This document shows, one piece after another, positions 50,258 to 61,658 of a stretch of DNA of 64,000 nucleotides; position 1 is the first letter of the stretch, and each line of letters starts with the position of its first letter. The translations under genes and the position numbers were made by a program. The stretch is from Antilocapra americana. Taxonomy: Eukaryota > Chordata > Mammalia > Artiodactyla > Antilocapridae. The stretch spans positions 6,160,141-6,224,140 of the forward strand of contig ML664152.1 in NCBI GenBank assembly GCA_007570785.1. The letters run 5' to 3'. The notes below the pieces were generated by a model. That model was not told the DNA's origin. It saw nothing but the letters and a program-made list of their open reading frames with translations, and searched no databases.

Positions 50258-50632
50258 AGACTATAAAGAAAGCTGAGTGCTGAAGAATTGATGTTAGAGT
50301 TCCTTGTACTGCAAGGAGATCAAACCAGTCAATCCTAAAGGAAATCAGACCTAAATACTTATTGGAAAGACTGATGCTGAAGCTGAGGCTTGAATACTTT
50401 GGCCACCTCATACAAAAAACTGATTCCTTGGAAAAGACCCTGATGCTGGGAAAGAGTGAAGGCAGGAGAAGAAGGGGATGACAGAGGACGAAATAGTTGG
50501 ATGACATCACTGACTCGACAGACGTGAGTTTGAGCAAGCTCTGGGAGTTGGTGATGGACAGGGAAGCCTGGCATGCTGCAGTCCATGGCGTTGCAAAGAG
50601 TCGGACACGACTGAGTGACTGAACTGAACTGA
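50258..50632 (+). mobile_element. BovB 3' end, sense, with internal deletion
   Basis: 'gactataaagaaagctgagt' to 'gagtgactgaactgaactga'. About 30 bases normally present after 'gaattgatg' are missing. Confidence 0.87.
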
Positions 50633-50899
50633 GGAGACCAGGATGCAGCAACATGATGATGATTCCCAAAAGTTTTTCTTCCATAGATGCTTCAGGCTGG
50701 ATTTCCCCAGAACCATTCAGCATCTTTTATGGAGAGAATGAAAATTTATATCTGATCTGCACCAAGCACATACAAAAAATATGATTTGGTTTATATAACT
50801 AAATAAAAAATTTCAATGTATTGACATTAGTATTTATTCATAGAAGTTATGCTATGATCTAAAAAGAATTTCACAACATATGGAGTATTGACTTTTTTG

Positions 50900-51160
50900 C
50901 TTTTCTTTTACAAAATTTTGTTGAAATACAATTGATTTACAATGTTGTGTTAATTTCAGGTGTACTGTAAAGTGGTTCAGTTACGCATATATGTTTATAT
51001 ACATATTCATTTTTAGATTCTTTCCTATTTTGTTATTATGAAATATGAGTATAGTTCCCTGCACTATATAGCAGGTCCTTTTGGGTTATCTATTTTACAT
51101 ATAGTAGTGTGTGTATTCTAATCCCAAGCTCCTATTTAATCCTCTCCTCTCCAAGTATTG
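50900..51160 (-). mobile_element. Old L1 3' end, antisense
   Basis: 'gttgaaatacaattgattta', 'gtgttaatttcaggtgtact' and 'gtagtgtgtgtattctaatc' in the order expected of the old L1 tail. Confidence 0.72.
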
Positions 51161-51509
51161 ATTTTCTTAATAAACATGGAGGGAAACAAAAAATTGATAA
51201 TATGGAATGCTAGCAGAGATGCACAAAGATATGCATTCTAATATACTATTTGGCAGGAAAATGTCTTTAAGGCAATTTGACATCATATAACAAAAGCCAT
51301 AAAATTTTCATCTTTTTTGATCCACTATTTTCATCCTTAGTTATCCATATCAAATAAATTAAAAAGTGTTGACAAAGATTTATGTAAAAAAGTCCACATA
51401 GCACTTTATAATAATAAAAGTTTCTATCTAAATAACCAAATTAAAGGGATGCCTTTTCAAATTATTGTATCCACCTAATTCATTATTATTTAATAATTGT
51501 AAATGTGTG
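51161..51509. other. Intron, no recognised element
   Basis: AT-rich and unassigned. Confidence 0.5.
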
Positions 51510-51714
51510 TGTGTGCTGTGCTCAGTTGTGTCTGACTGTTTTCAACCTCATGGGCTATAGCCTGCCAGGCTCCTCTGCCCATGAAATTTTCCAGGCAAGA
51601 ATACTGGAGTGGGTTGCCATTTCCTCTTCCAGGGGAGCTTCTGACCCAGGGATCAAACCCACCTCTCCTGCTTGGAAGGTGGATTCTTTACAACTGTGCC
51701 ACCTGGGAAGGCCT
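51510..51714 (-). mobile_element. Bov-tA SINE, antisense
   Basis: From 'ctgtgctcagttgtgtctga' to the head 'tgtgccacctgggaaggcc', preceded by a short (TG)n run. Confidence 0.88.
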
Positions 51715-51909
51715 ATGTGTTTAAATAAGTTTTCTTAATGTAGATGGAAGTCATTTGTTATAGACTTTTAAGAAGCAAGATTTGAAATGTGCATATGGTA
51801 TGATCTTGCCAATGTGCAGAAAAGCATAGTAAAGATGAGGAGGAAATGTCAATGTTAAAAATGGTCAGATCTCTATGAATCACAGTTATAGGGTATATAG
51901 CTTTTTGCT

Positions 51910-52281
51910 TTGCTGTGGACTGAATGTTTGTGTCACACCAAAATTCATATTTTGGTGCCCTAATCCCAATGTGATGGTATTTGGAGGTAGAACCTTTAGG
52001 AGATAATTGCATTTAGATGAGGTCCCGAGAATGAGGTCCCCATAATGGACCTCATAATGGTCAGTATCCTTGTACGAAGAGGAAGAGGTCAGAGTTCAAC
52101 CTCTCTCTGCCGTGAGAGGATGTAGTGAGAATCTCAAGAAGAGAGACCTCACAGAACCTGATGCTGCCAGCGCCTTGGTTTTGGGCTTCTAGCACCCAGA
52201 CATGGGAGAAACAATTTCCTCTCGTTTAAGTCACCCAGTCTATCACATTTTGTTATGGCAGCCCACGCTGAACAAGACAGC
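51910..52281 (+). mobile_element. MaLR-type (MLT1/MST) solo LTR
   Basis: Begins 'tgtggactgaatgtttgtgt', contains 'atgtgatggtatttggaggt' and 'tttagatgaggtcccgagaa', and ends 'gttatggcagcccacgctga'. This is the order of ERVL-MaLR LTRs. I see no internal retroviral sequence on either side, so it is a solo LTR. Confidence 0.82.
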
Positions 52282-53351
52282 TTGAAATTTCTCTGTATTT
52301 TCCAAATTTTCTGCCTCAAGACTATGAGTTCGGCATCAGGAAAAAAATCAGGAGATATAATAAAATATTTATAAAATATATGAGTTGTTGAGTAGGGAGT
52401 AAACTTGAAATAATGAAAATCTTCATAACATTGTCACGAAAAGGCTAAGAGATGTCTTCTTTTAGAAAGTCAGGATGTACGAGAGAAATTTATACATGAG
52501 TCCTTCACCCAGTGCAGAGGGGCATCATTGGTTCTGGTCCACCTTTCAGACCCATGGGTCTTTGTTTTCCGCTCATGGGAATTGACTTTGAAAAATAAAG
52601 CAAAGGACATTCATTCTCAGTTGGGAAGAGACATTTGCCATTTTCTTCTGCAAGGTGTCTCATCTCTGCTGTCATATTCTAATAGGATGGCAGTTCCAGG
52701 TGAGAGTCCCTACCCCCATGCTGCTTCCTCATTCACAGGCTTCTCTGGTCATCGGTGCTGGGGTCCCCTCATCACCCCATTAGGGACGCTCTGGGATGTC
52801 TGTAAGCAAAGGGCCATCTGATAGGCATGAAATTCTACTCTCCTATGACTAACTCTTCAAGTGACTTCACTCACAGTCCCTTACCTCTAATTCTGTGTGT
52901 GGGCCTTTTTCTACCTATCACAGGTCACAATTCAGTGTTGGTAACTGGTTACAGATTAATAGGAAGTGTTTACCATAAGTAGTCTCTGTGATTTCAAGCA
53001 ATATTCTCAAATCAGCAAGCAGACTTTGCCTCCAGACATTTTAAAGAGTTTTTCAGGAAGCAACTGATTTAATAAAAAAAAAAAAAATGGAATGGTTTTG
53101 ATAGGAGACTAAAAGAAATCATGGCTTTCCTTGACTTGCTTATGCTTATCACTTATTTTATGGAAGGATTATTGGGATGAAACACTTGTTAATGGCTGAG
53201 TCCTCTTGAGAGTCTAGACTACAAACATCCAAGTTAAAAAAGAAAAAGGAGAAGAAAGGGGATGGCTTTACTCTTTTGTAAGGCATATAGACAAATAATA
53301 GTAATTCATTATTTATTAGGTGTTTTTGCTTAGCCAGTTCTTAATCATCTG
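52282..53351. other. Intron, no recognised element
   Basis: Contains a 13-base A run near 53076. I see no coding homology. Confidence 0.5.
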
Positions 53352-53566
53352 TGTGTGTGTGCGCTCAGTCATGTCTAACTCTTTGAGACCTCCTGGACTG
53401 TAGTCCACCAGGCTCCTCTGTTCATGGAGTTTCCCAGACAAGAATACTGGAGTGGGTTGCCATTTCCTCCTCCAGGGGATCTTCCCAACCCAGAAGTCAA
53501 ACCCACATCTCTTTTGTCTTCTGCATTGCCAGGCAGATTCTTTACCACTGCACCACCTGGGAAGCC
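53352..53566 (-). mobile_element. Bov-tA SINE, antisense
   Basis: From 'gtgcgctcagtcatgtctaa' to the head 'ctgcaccacctgggaagcc', preceded by a (TG)n run. Confidence 0.88.
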
Positions 53567-54790
53567 CTAAATATTCAATAAACTACTCAAATATAAGATG
53601 AGATGGACCTCATCTCAGTTTTTATAAAGAGGTTTGAAATCTTTACTCTGAGAATAAAATAAACAATATTAAACTAACTTTGTATTATATAGAGATTAGC
53701 TTGGGAGTTCATACCGCTTGAGGTGAAATGAGCAGAGATATCTGTTCTGTTTGTATAAATCAAGGTCTGACCTGTTCCTGCAGGTGTGAACCAGCTCTGT
53801 GCCCTTTGGTGAGGTGGATGCCTTACTTACCTGTATATGGAACAGCTACTCCTTGAACCCTGTTTGATAGAAGGCTGTAAATGCCAAGTGGAATCAGAGC
53901 ATCTCCTGGTTGGAAAGACCTTACAGCTCATAAGCTTGTGCAGATAAGCACACAAACACTAGAAGTGAGGCATCCCCACACGTTTCCCCACTATTGTATC
54001 TAAACAATAAAGCCTGCTAGAATAAAGCAGGAAGTAAAATAAGCAGAATGCTGAGGGATTTCAGCACGTGGCTTTCAACCTTGGATGCATCAAATGGAAC
54101 TAGAGATAAGGATGGGTAATGATACATTTCTGTGCTTTTCCCTCCATTTTTCTATGAACCTTAAACTACACTTAAAAATGAAGTCAAGAAGGGAAAGGAA
54201 GGAAAGGAGGAAGGAAGTAGAGAGGTTATAGAAATCTTAAATAATGAAATCAGCAAACAATAGAAGAATATCAGAGACTAAGGAGAAACTCCATTTCAAA
54301 CAAAAATAATCAAATAAAATGCATTATTTGCATGGGCTATGTTCTTTGACTATGATGTGGAAAAAATCGGATGCTTGATTCCACCTTAAAATTTTTAAAC
54401 AGCCTGTCACTTCCTTTATGTTTAATCTGCACACCTTGATCTGGCCCAGAAGGTCCTTCATGGCTGCCCCAGACCTCAGTCTTAACCCTTCTTGGCATTT
54501 TCTCTGCAGTCCAGTAGAGGGAGCTACCTTCTGTGACTCATAATATCCATACTTGATGCCTCTGTGCCTTTGAATGCCCTGCTCTCTCTGCCTTGAACAC
54601 TTTGCTCCCTCAGAAAAGTTCCAGAAATTCAATCTCATACAACAGTAGCTCCAGACATATAAACTGTACGTGAAATGCAGTTTATATGATGTTGTAAGAT
54701 GTTCAGTGAGCACTAAGGCTTACAAAGGGCATATACCTTTGGAAATGTTCAACCATTGTCTGATTTATGAGCAGACGGGTGTGCCTATTC
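53567..54790. other. Intron with a purine tract, otherwise unassigned
   Basis: 54186-54217 is a 32-base run of purines only, GGAA-rich. A 129-codon open frame at 54324-54713 (minus) has no recognisable homology. Confidence 0.5.
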
Positions 54791-55002
54791 AGGCTTCCTA
54801 GGTGGTGCTAGTGGTAAAGACCCCACCTGCCAGTGCAGGAGACAGGCGGTTTGATCCTTGGGTCAGGAAGATCCCTTGAAAGAGGAAATGGCAACCTGCT
54901 CCAGTATTCTTGCCTGGAGAATCCCATGGACAGAGAAGCCTGGCAGGCTACAGTCCATGGGGCCACAAAGAGTCAGACAAGACTGAAGCGACTTAGCAGA
55001 AA
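54791..55002 (+). mobile_element. Bov-tA SINE
   Basis: Head 'cttcctaggtggtgctagtg', and end 'gactgaagcgacttagcaga'. Confidence 0.88.
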
Positions 55003-55114
55003 CACATATAGGTTTGCATGTTGAAAATGTGATGTCTTGCTGCACACTTATTATCAACAAGAGCAATAAAATTTTTTTCTTTAAATCAATTATCATTCCA
55101 CATGATGGGAAAGA

Positions 55115-55655
55115 AGTAGAGAGACCGGGTCTCTCATGCAATGCTGGTAGAGATGTAAAATGATGCACCCACTCTGGCAAATAGTTGGCAATTTCTCATA
55201 AAACTAAGCAGCTACTTGCCACAGGAGTGAGCAGTCACACGCCTGCATCTTTATCCCAGAGACATGAAGACTTATGTTCCAAAAAAGACCTGTATTTGGG
55301 TGTTCATAGCAGCTCCATTTATCATAAGCCAGATTCTACAGAAAAGCCAAATGCCCTTCAACAGATGAATGGTTGAGAAGTCTTGTTCATCCACCAAGTG
55401 GAATACTGTGACTCAACAATGAAAAGAAATGAGCTATGGATACTCGTAAAAACCTGGATGGAGCTTCAAGGGGTTGTGCTTAGTGAAACCAGTTAATTTC
55501 AAAGAGTTACCTTTATTCTCAAAATGACAAAACTGCAGTGATGAAGAACAAAGTAATGGTTACAGTGAGAAGTTGCTGTGGGGCCAGGTGCAAATACTAG
55601 GAGGTAACAACAGGTATTTTGTGGTGATGGAGTGACTCTGTATGTTGAGTATGTG
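55115..55655 (+). mobile_element. Old L1 3' region, sense, left part
   Basis: 'gcaatgctggtagagatgta', 'gtgttcatagcagctccatt' and 'tcaacagatgaatggttgag' are the degraded C terminus of ORF2 and the start of the 3' UTR. Confidence 0.75.
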
Positions 55656-55663
55656 TGCGTGTG

Positions 55664-55777
55664 TGCATACTACGTCACTTCAGGCATGTCTGACTCTTTG
55701 TGGCCCTATGGACTGCAGCCCATCAGGCTCCTCTGTCCGTGGAATTCTCCAGGCAAGAACACTGGAGTGGGTTGCAT
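55664..55777 (-). mobile_element. Bov-tA fragment, antisense
   Basis: Only the BovB-derived tail and 'aactggagtgggttgc'-like part remain. The head is missing. Confidence 0.75.
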
Positions 55778-55796
55778 GGTCCTTAGAGTATCCAAA

Positions 55797-56090
55797 TTAT
55801 TTTTGCAACTCTCTGTGAGTCTATATTTCTGTTTCAGACTCCCTATGATTCTATACAAATTAAGAGTGTGCATGCATATATGTGCTCAGTCGTGTCCAAT
55901 TCTTTGTGACCCTATCGACCAGAGCCTACCAGGCTCCTCTGTCCATGGGATTCTCCAGGCAAGAATACTGGTGTGGGTTACCATGCATTCCTCCATGGGA
56001 CCTTCCTGACCCAGGGATCAAATCCCCAGCTCTTACATTGTCTCCTGCATTGCAGACAGATTCTTTACCACTGAGCCGCCAGGGAAGCCC
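55797..56090 (-). repeat. Duplicated block, copy 1: L1 tail plus antisense Bov-tA
   Basis: About 70 bases of L1 3' end ('tttttgcaactctctgtgag') followed by a full antisense Bov-tA (about 55872-56090). The same pair of neighbours recurs at 56308-56588. Confidence 0.8.
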
Positions 56091-56095
56091 ATGTT

Positions 56096-56370
56096 GACTA
56101 TAGTGGTGGGTTTTTATCAGGTAAAGTTACATAGAACTACACACAGAGAAATGAATGCAGGTTCACAGTGGTGGAGACCAAATAAGGTACGTATTCTAGA
56201 TAATAGCAGTGTTTCAATGTCAATTTCGTGGCTTCCATACTCTACCACAGATACATAAAATTTCAGTACTGGAGAAGCTGAGTGAAGAGCACAGAGGACT
56301 GGATCCTATTTTTGCAACTCTCTTTGAGTCTATATTTCTGTTTCAGACTCCCTGTGATTCTATACAAATT
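56096..56370 (+). mobile_element. Old L1 3' UTR, sense, right part
   Basis: 'taaagttacatagaactaca' and 'tcaatgtcaatttcgtggct', then the terminal 'tttttgcaactctctttgag'. It continues the L1 from 55115. Confidence 0.72.
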
Positions 56371-56588
56371 AAATGTGTGCGCGTGTGTATGTGCTCAGTC
56401 ATGTCCAACTCTTTGTGACCCTATGGACCTCAGCCTGCCAGGCTCCTCTGTCCATGGGATTCTCCAGTCAAGAATACTGAAGTGGGTTGCCATGCCCTCC
56501 TCCAGGGGACCTTCCGATCCAGGGATCAAACCCCTATCTCCTGCATTGGCAGGCAGTTTCTTTACCACTAGCACCACCTGGGAAGCCC
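56308..56588 (-). repeat. Duplicated block, copy 2: L1 tail plus antisense Bov-tA
   Basis: Same junction as copy 1 ('ctatacaaattaa' then a TG-rich link, then the Bov-tA tail 'tgtgctcagtcatgtccaac'). The copies differ at roughly one base in ten or fifteen. Confidence 0.8.
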
Positions 56589-58270
56589 TAAAAATTAAAT
56601 ACTTATTAGTAAATAATGCCCCAAAAAGTAGATCCAAAAGACAAAAAGACACTAGATGGGTATGTAAACTATGTGTGAATAGAAGTTACAGGGTGGTGGA
56701 AGTTCAGAGAGGTGAGGTCAGGGAAAGCTTTGTGGGGGAAAAGGAAGTATGCTTAATGTGGAAGGACAAGTGGAAATCAGATTGGAGAACTGTAGATAGC
56801 TTCCAACAAAGCAAGGTAATTTCCTGGCAGCCCTGCCTGGGGAAGAAAGAGTGTGTTCCCAGACCACACGTGGGATGGAGAAGTGGAGAAGCACACACCG
56901 TGGGCTGCAGTGCAGCAGACTGTTTGGTTACCAGAGGAGTTTGTTGGTTACTGAAGCTTAGTCTGCAGCAAGCATCTGTGCAAATACAGAGTAGACAGAA
57001 GCCATTGTAAACTGCAGGTGAGAAACTATCATACTGCATTTTTGGTGGCATGTTTTTTGATGCCACTTCAGTGGCATTTTCAGAAGCTGAAGCTGGCAGG
57101 AACTTAGAACAGATTGGAGTGGGGAAGGAAAGGAAGGGGCAGACAAATTGATGAGAACACTACTGCAACAGCCCAGCATGGGCATCCTCATTAAGGCTTG
57201 AAATAAGGTGCCAGTCGTGAGAGGGGAAAATACACATCTGATTTGATATGAACATGGACCAAAAGGAACCAGGTCACTGATTGGCTGTGGGGACCTAGAA
57301 TCCATCCAATGTTGAGCCTTGGATGTGAGGATGGGGCTGGAGCTTTTAGAGGAGGGAGTGTCACATTTCATTTTGCCCACATTGACATGACAGAATGCCA
57401 TTTAATCAGAAATACCTGGCTGACTTCCAGAGATGTGAGACCTGTGCTGAAATTAGGGTGCATTTGGGGCTTTATACTATATCATCAAAACAGCCCAGAT
57501 CTGCAAGGGAAAGGTAGACAAGAGAGCAAAGGATGAAAGAGAGTCATGTGGAAGCTGTGCAGACCCTCCTGATAGTGTCTAGAAAGTAAGAAACAGTTCT
57601 TCACTTAGCCCTTCTACTTCTTATTTTTTTCAAAGCCTGCCATCATCCTCAACAGGTCCAGGCTTGGCTGCACACCTTGCATAACCCTCTCACTCACCCT
57701 CCCCATGATTCCTTAACAAGCTCCTGTCAGGCTGTTGTCAAGACAGAAGCAGGTACATTTTGTCATAGCAACCAGCTCAGAGCATCCTAGATGCAGGAAG
57801 AGGAAGAGAAAATCATTCATTGTCCAAGTGGCCACAGGCAGCCTCTCGGAGCCCACAGACCCTCATCTCTACAATTAATCCTGATTGCAACTTCTCAAAA
57901 ATATACCCTTCATTTGGCTGTCAGCTTCCTTGTACTTAGAGCTCTCAGAAAGAGATCACAATCTCTCAGACTTTGTCTTTGGGGCTGTTTGTTTTGAAGG
58001 CATTTTCCTTACTTGGAGATGGAGGGGCGCAGCTCATCACCACCAAACAGTTCTTAGGTCTCCCTGGAGATCAGTACAGTCTGTTTCATGTTGCTACTTG
58101 TTTTTTAGTAAGAGGGTGAGAAGAGCAGGGAGGATTAGGTGAATGAGATATTGTCCAGGCAGGAGGCTGCAGTTGCCTCTCCATCACTGTGCCATGAGCC
58201 CCAAGGGAATTTTGTTGGGTGCTAAAACAGACTTGCTCAGGAAAGCTTACCAGGTGGTCTTACCATAATC
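56589..58270. other. Intron, no recognised element
   Basis: The open frame 56282-57010 starts inside L1/Bov-tA and runs into this region with no recognisable protein. Nothing else is supportable. Confidence 0.5.
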
Positions 58271-58487
58271 AAGAGCTTCCCAATAGTAAAGAAGAGCTTC
58301 TCAATGGTAAAGAACCCACCTGCCAATGCAGGAGAGACACAGGTTCTATCCCTGGTCTGGGAAGATTGCCTGGAAAAGGAAATGGAAACCCACTCCAGTA
58401 TTCTTGCCTGGAGAATACCACAGATCCAGGAGCCTGGCAGGCTACAGTCTATGGGGTCACAAAGAGTCAGACACGACTGAGTGTACC
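58271..58487 (+). mobile_element. Bov-tA SINE with partly doubled head
   Basis: 'gagcttcccaatagtaaaga' is followed by the near-identical 'gagcttctcaatggtaaaga', a local duplication of the tRNA-like start. The body and the end at 'gacacgactgagtg' are normal. Confidence 0.85.
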
Positions 58488-59138
58488 TACCACTAAATCA
58501 AAGATCCCTTCATGTGAAAGGTGGAGAGAAAATGTTTCTTTTTTTCCCAGTTTCTTCCCACTGTTTGGGAGTACCTGGCCATTTAGCAATATGAAAGTAT
58601 GCAGCAGTTTGAGCCCCTTGGAAAAAAATGAACATGTGTGAAGCACTACTTCAACAAGGCAGACTATGCACCTAACCGAAAACCTTAGAGATGTGCTTCC
58701 AATTTGCTTGGATGATGGAACTGTGGCCTGATTTAGCCCAGCTGTGCAGCCCCTGGTCGAGTCCTCAGCCAGAGCTCAAAAATGTTTAATTCACCTCTCC
58801 ATGGGGTCACTGTCCTGCTCACATATGAATCTGAATACTTAAATGAACCCTTAAATGCAAGCCACTAAAATAATATTATTATATAGAAAACAAAGTACTT
58901 TGAAATTTTTGTTTATAAAAGTAACTTTATTATAAAAGGTTCAGACAAAACTGAAAGAAATAAAGTAGAATGTGACTTCTTACCCCTGTTAACATATTTA
59001 CTATATTGTAAGATGTATAGATATACAGAGCAGAGGGGTGAAGGGAGAGAGAAAGAGAATTTCATAAATACAGTTTTTAAGAACAAAAACGGTTGTGCGT
59101 TATAGACCTTTTTATCATGTTGATAATGTATTATTGAT
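58488..59138. other. Intron, no recognised element
   Basis: AT-rich and unassigned. Confidence 0.5.
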
Positions 59139-59156
59139 ATTGTTACGGACTGAATT

Positions 59157-59297
59157 GAGAGAGGATTGGATGGCATCATCAACTCAATGGACAGGAGTTT
59201 GAGCAAACCCTGGGAGATGGTGAAGGACAGAGAAGGCTGGCGTGCTGCAGTCCATGGGGTCGCAGAGAGGTGGACAGCACTCAGCAGTGAACAACAG
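59157..59297 (+). mobile_element. BovB 3' end inserted in the LTR
   Basis: 'gaggattggatggcatcatc' to 'actcagcagtgaacaacag', about 140 bases of sense BovB terminus. Confidence 0.82.
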
Positions 59298-59350
59298 CAT
59301 CCATATGTTCAAGTTCTAACCTGCTATGTTTCTGTGTTACTTTAATGCAG

Positions 59351-59574
59351 TGTATGCATGCGTGCTAAGGTGCTTCAGTCCTGTCCGGCTCTTTGCAACT
59401 CCATGGACTACAGCCCGCCAGGCTCCTCTGCTCATGATTCTCTAGGCAAGAATACTGGAGTGGGTTGTCGTGCCCTCCTCCAGGGGATCTTCCACATGCA
59501 GGGATCAAACTCAAATCTCCCATGTCTCCTACTGGCAGCCAGGTTCTTAATCACTGACGCTACCTGGTGAGCCC
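59351..59574 (-). mobile_element. Bov-tA SINE inserted in the LTR, with TSD
   Basis: Antisense copy from 'gcgtgctaaggtgcttcagt' to 'gacgctacctggtgagcc'. The exact 8-bp repeat ACTTTAAT lies at 59339-59346 and 59575-59582. Confidence 0.87.
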
Positions 59575-59832
59575 ACTTTAATAAAGTAATTAAGGTTAAA
59601 TCATATCATGAGGATGGGACCTTAATCCAATCTGACTGGCGTTCTACAAGGAGGGGCAACAGGCGTGCATGTGTGAGGGCAGTGAGAAGGTGGCCAACTG
59701 CAGGCCATGGGGAAATCAAACCTACTGACACTTTGATCTTGAAATTCCAGCCTCCAAAACTGTGAGGAAAAAGAAAACTGTGTGGTTAGTCTGTGATGTG
59801 TTGTTATGGTAGTCCCAACAAACTAACACAGC

Positions 59833-61444
59833 TACCGTTCTGGGACTTTATAATTTTCAGTGTTCTAAAGGCTGAATAATGTTTCATCTGTGGTTACGTA
59901 ATTATTTAAATTATCATGAACATGTATGTTGAGCCTAAAGGTCTTTACTATAAATAAGGTTTCAAGGACCATCCTTGCACATAAACTGTGCACACACATC
60001 AGATCAATGATTAGGATCAAGTACAAGAATGGAATTGCAAGGTAGAAGATGTGCTGATGCCAAATCGTGTCATAGGTGGGAAGACCAGCTGCCCCAAGAG
60101 GCCGTGCCAGCTGGCATTTCCATGGGCAGGATTTGACAGCCAAGCCCCCACCTACTCCCAAACTGGATATGTTCCAGCTATAACCTGCTCTGCATTCAAG
60201 TAGCCCAAAATGATCCCTTAATTTTATAATGGAAGAAGCTTAGTATCTTGATATTTGTTTGTTAAAATTCCCACTTCTTTTTAAACAACCTCTCTGTATC
60301 CTTTTTCATTTTTTTAAGATGCTTTGTTTTTCTTAATATTTAGAATTCCTGTTAGCACGTGATAATCCTTTCTCTATAATATGTCACAGTATCTTTTCCA
60401 ATTTGCCACTTTCCTTTTCATTGTGTCTTGCTTAGCTGTTTGCTTGCTTATGGCCATACAGAATTCTTAAATTGTTACTTACAGAATTCTTAACTTTTCT
60501 TTCATTGTTTCTGGCTTACATACCTTGCACATTTTTTATCCTTTCCCCAAAGTATTCACCTAAATTTGTTTTGAAAATGTTATAACTATCAGGGGGGAAG
60601 TAAGGGGGAAGAAGATGTGTGACACACAATATTTGGGGTAGCAAGATACTGGTTTAGCAATAAGAAATTGTGTTTGTATTGAATTTGTGTTTTTGATAAT
60701 GACACACCCAGACATCTGCTTGAGAGGGGTCAGGAGATGTTGTTTGGTGCTTGGGTCACCCATTCCTCTGGCCAGTGGGGTCGCCAGGGAGTAGCACCTC
60801 TATCTCATGGGTGCTGATACTGGGGGCCCTCCCTGGAGCTGCTGAGTCAGACACCCAGCTGAGCCCACACATCTCTGCTTTCAGCGGGCAGCCGGTTAAC
60901 ACCAGAACAGCTCAAGTCTGATGAGCTGCTGCAGTCAGAGCTGCCCCACTGCACACGGGCTTCCCCAGAGCAGCTTCCAGAGGCTTAAACCTCCCATCCT
61001 GTTGCTATCACTAGAGATACACCCACTCAGATGAGGCCGTTTTAGTTCTCGCCCCTACACACACACCTGCTTAAAGCCCTACTTATGTGCATGTGTGGAC
61101 AGACTCAGAACTCAAAGAGTAGATTTTACGAAGAGCATCACCATTAAAGCACGTTGAAAGTTGACTCAGAGGTCACAGTTTTGGCCCTCTGGCCCCAGGG
61201 CTCTCTGAGAAGAAAGCAGGTATTGCTGCCAGTGCCCAGAAGCTTCTCTAGGTCCTCACGTGAGATGCTTCCAAGTTAAATCCACAAGGTCAGATGAGGT
61301 AAAACCTGCAGCCCCTGTTACATGAACTGGGGATGTAGAGAATAACACCACCCCCTTTCATCACAGCAAACTGAATATGATGCTGTTAAGTATTCTGGAA
61401 TATGCCTGGCTGAGAAATGTTTAAAGATTTCCAATACCTGTTTG
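59833..61444. other. Intron, no recognised element
   Basis: 59833-60700 is AT-rich and 60770-61000 is more GC-rich. I see no coding homology and no nameable repeat. Confidence 0.5.
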
Positions 61445-61658
61445 GGAACTTCCCAGGTGGCTCAGTGGTAAAGAATCCTCCTGCCAAAGCAGGAGTCATA
61501 GGTTCAATCCCTGGGTTGAGAAGATCCTCTGGAGGAGGAAACCGCATCCCACTCCAGTTTTCTTGCCTGGAAAATCCCACAGACAGAGGAAAACTGGCGT
61601 GCTACAGTCCATGGGATTGCAAAGAGCCGGACACAACTGAGCGACTAAGCAAAAGCAT
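61445..61658 (+). mobile_element. Bov-tA SINE
   Basis: Head 'acttcccaggtggctcagtg', and end 'gacacaactgagcgactaag'. Confidence 0.88.

Larger units (their letters stand above)
59139..59832 (+). mobile_element. MaLR-type LTR split by two younger insertions
   Basis: LTR pieces are at 59139-59156 ('ttacggactgaattg'), about 59298-59346 ('ccatatgttcaagttctaac') and 59575-59832 ('tatcatgaggatgggacc', 'ttccagcctccaaaactgtg', ending 'caaactaacaca'). A BovB end and a Bov-tA interrupt it. Order and orientation are kept across the breaks. Confidence 0.78.

Noticed and set aside
56282..57010. A 242-codon open frame
   Set aside because: It starts in an old L1 tail, crosses an antisense Bov-tA and enters unassigned intron. 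The product resembles no protein I know.
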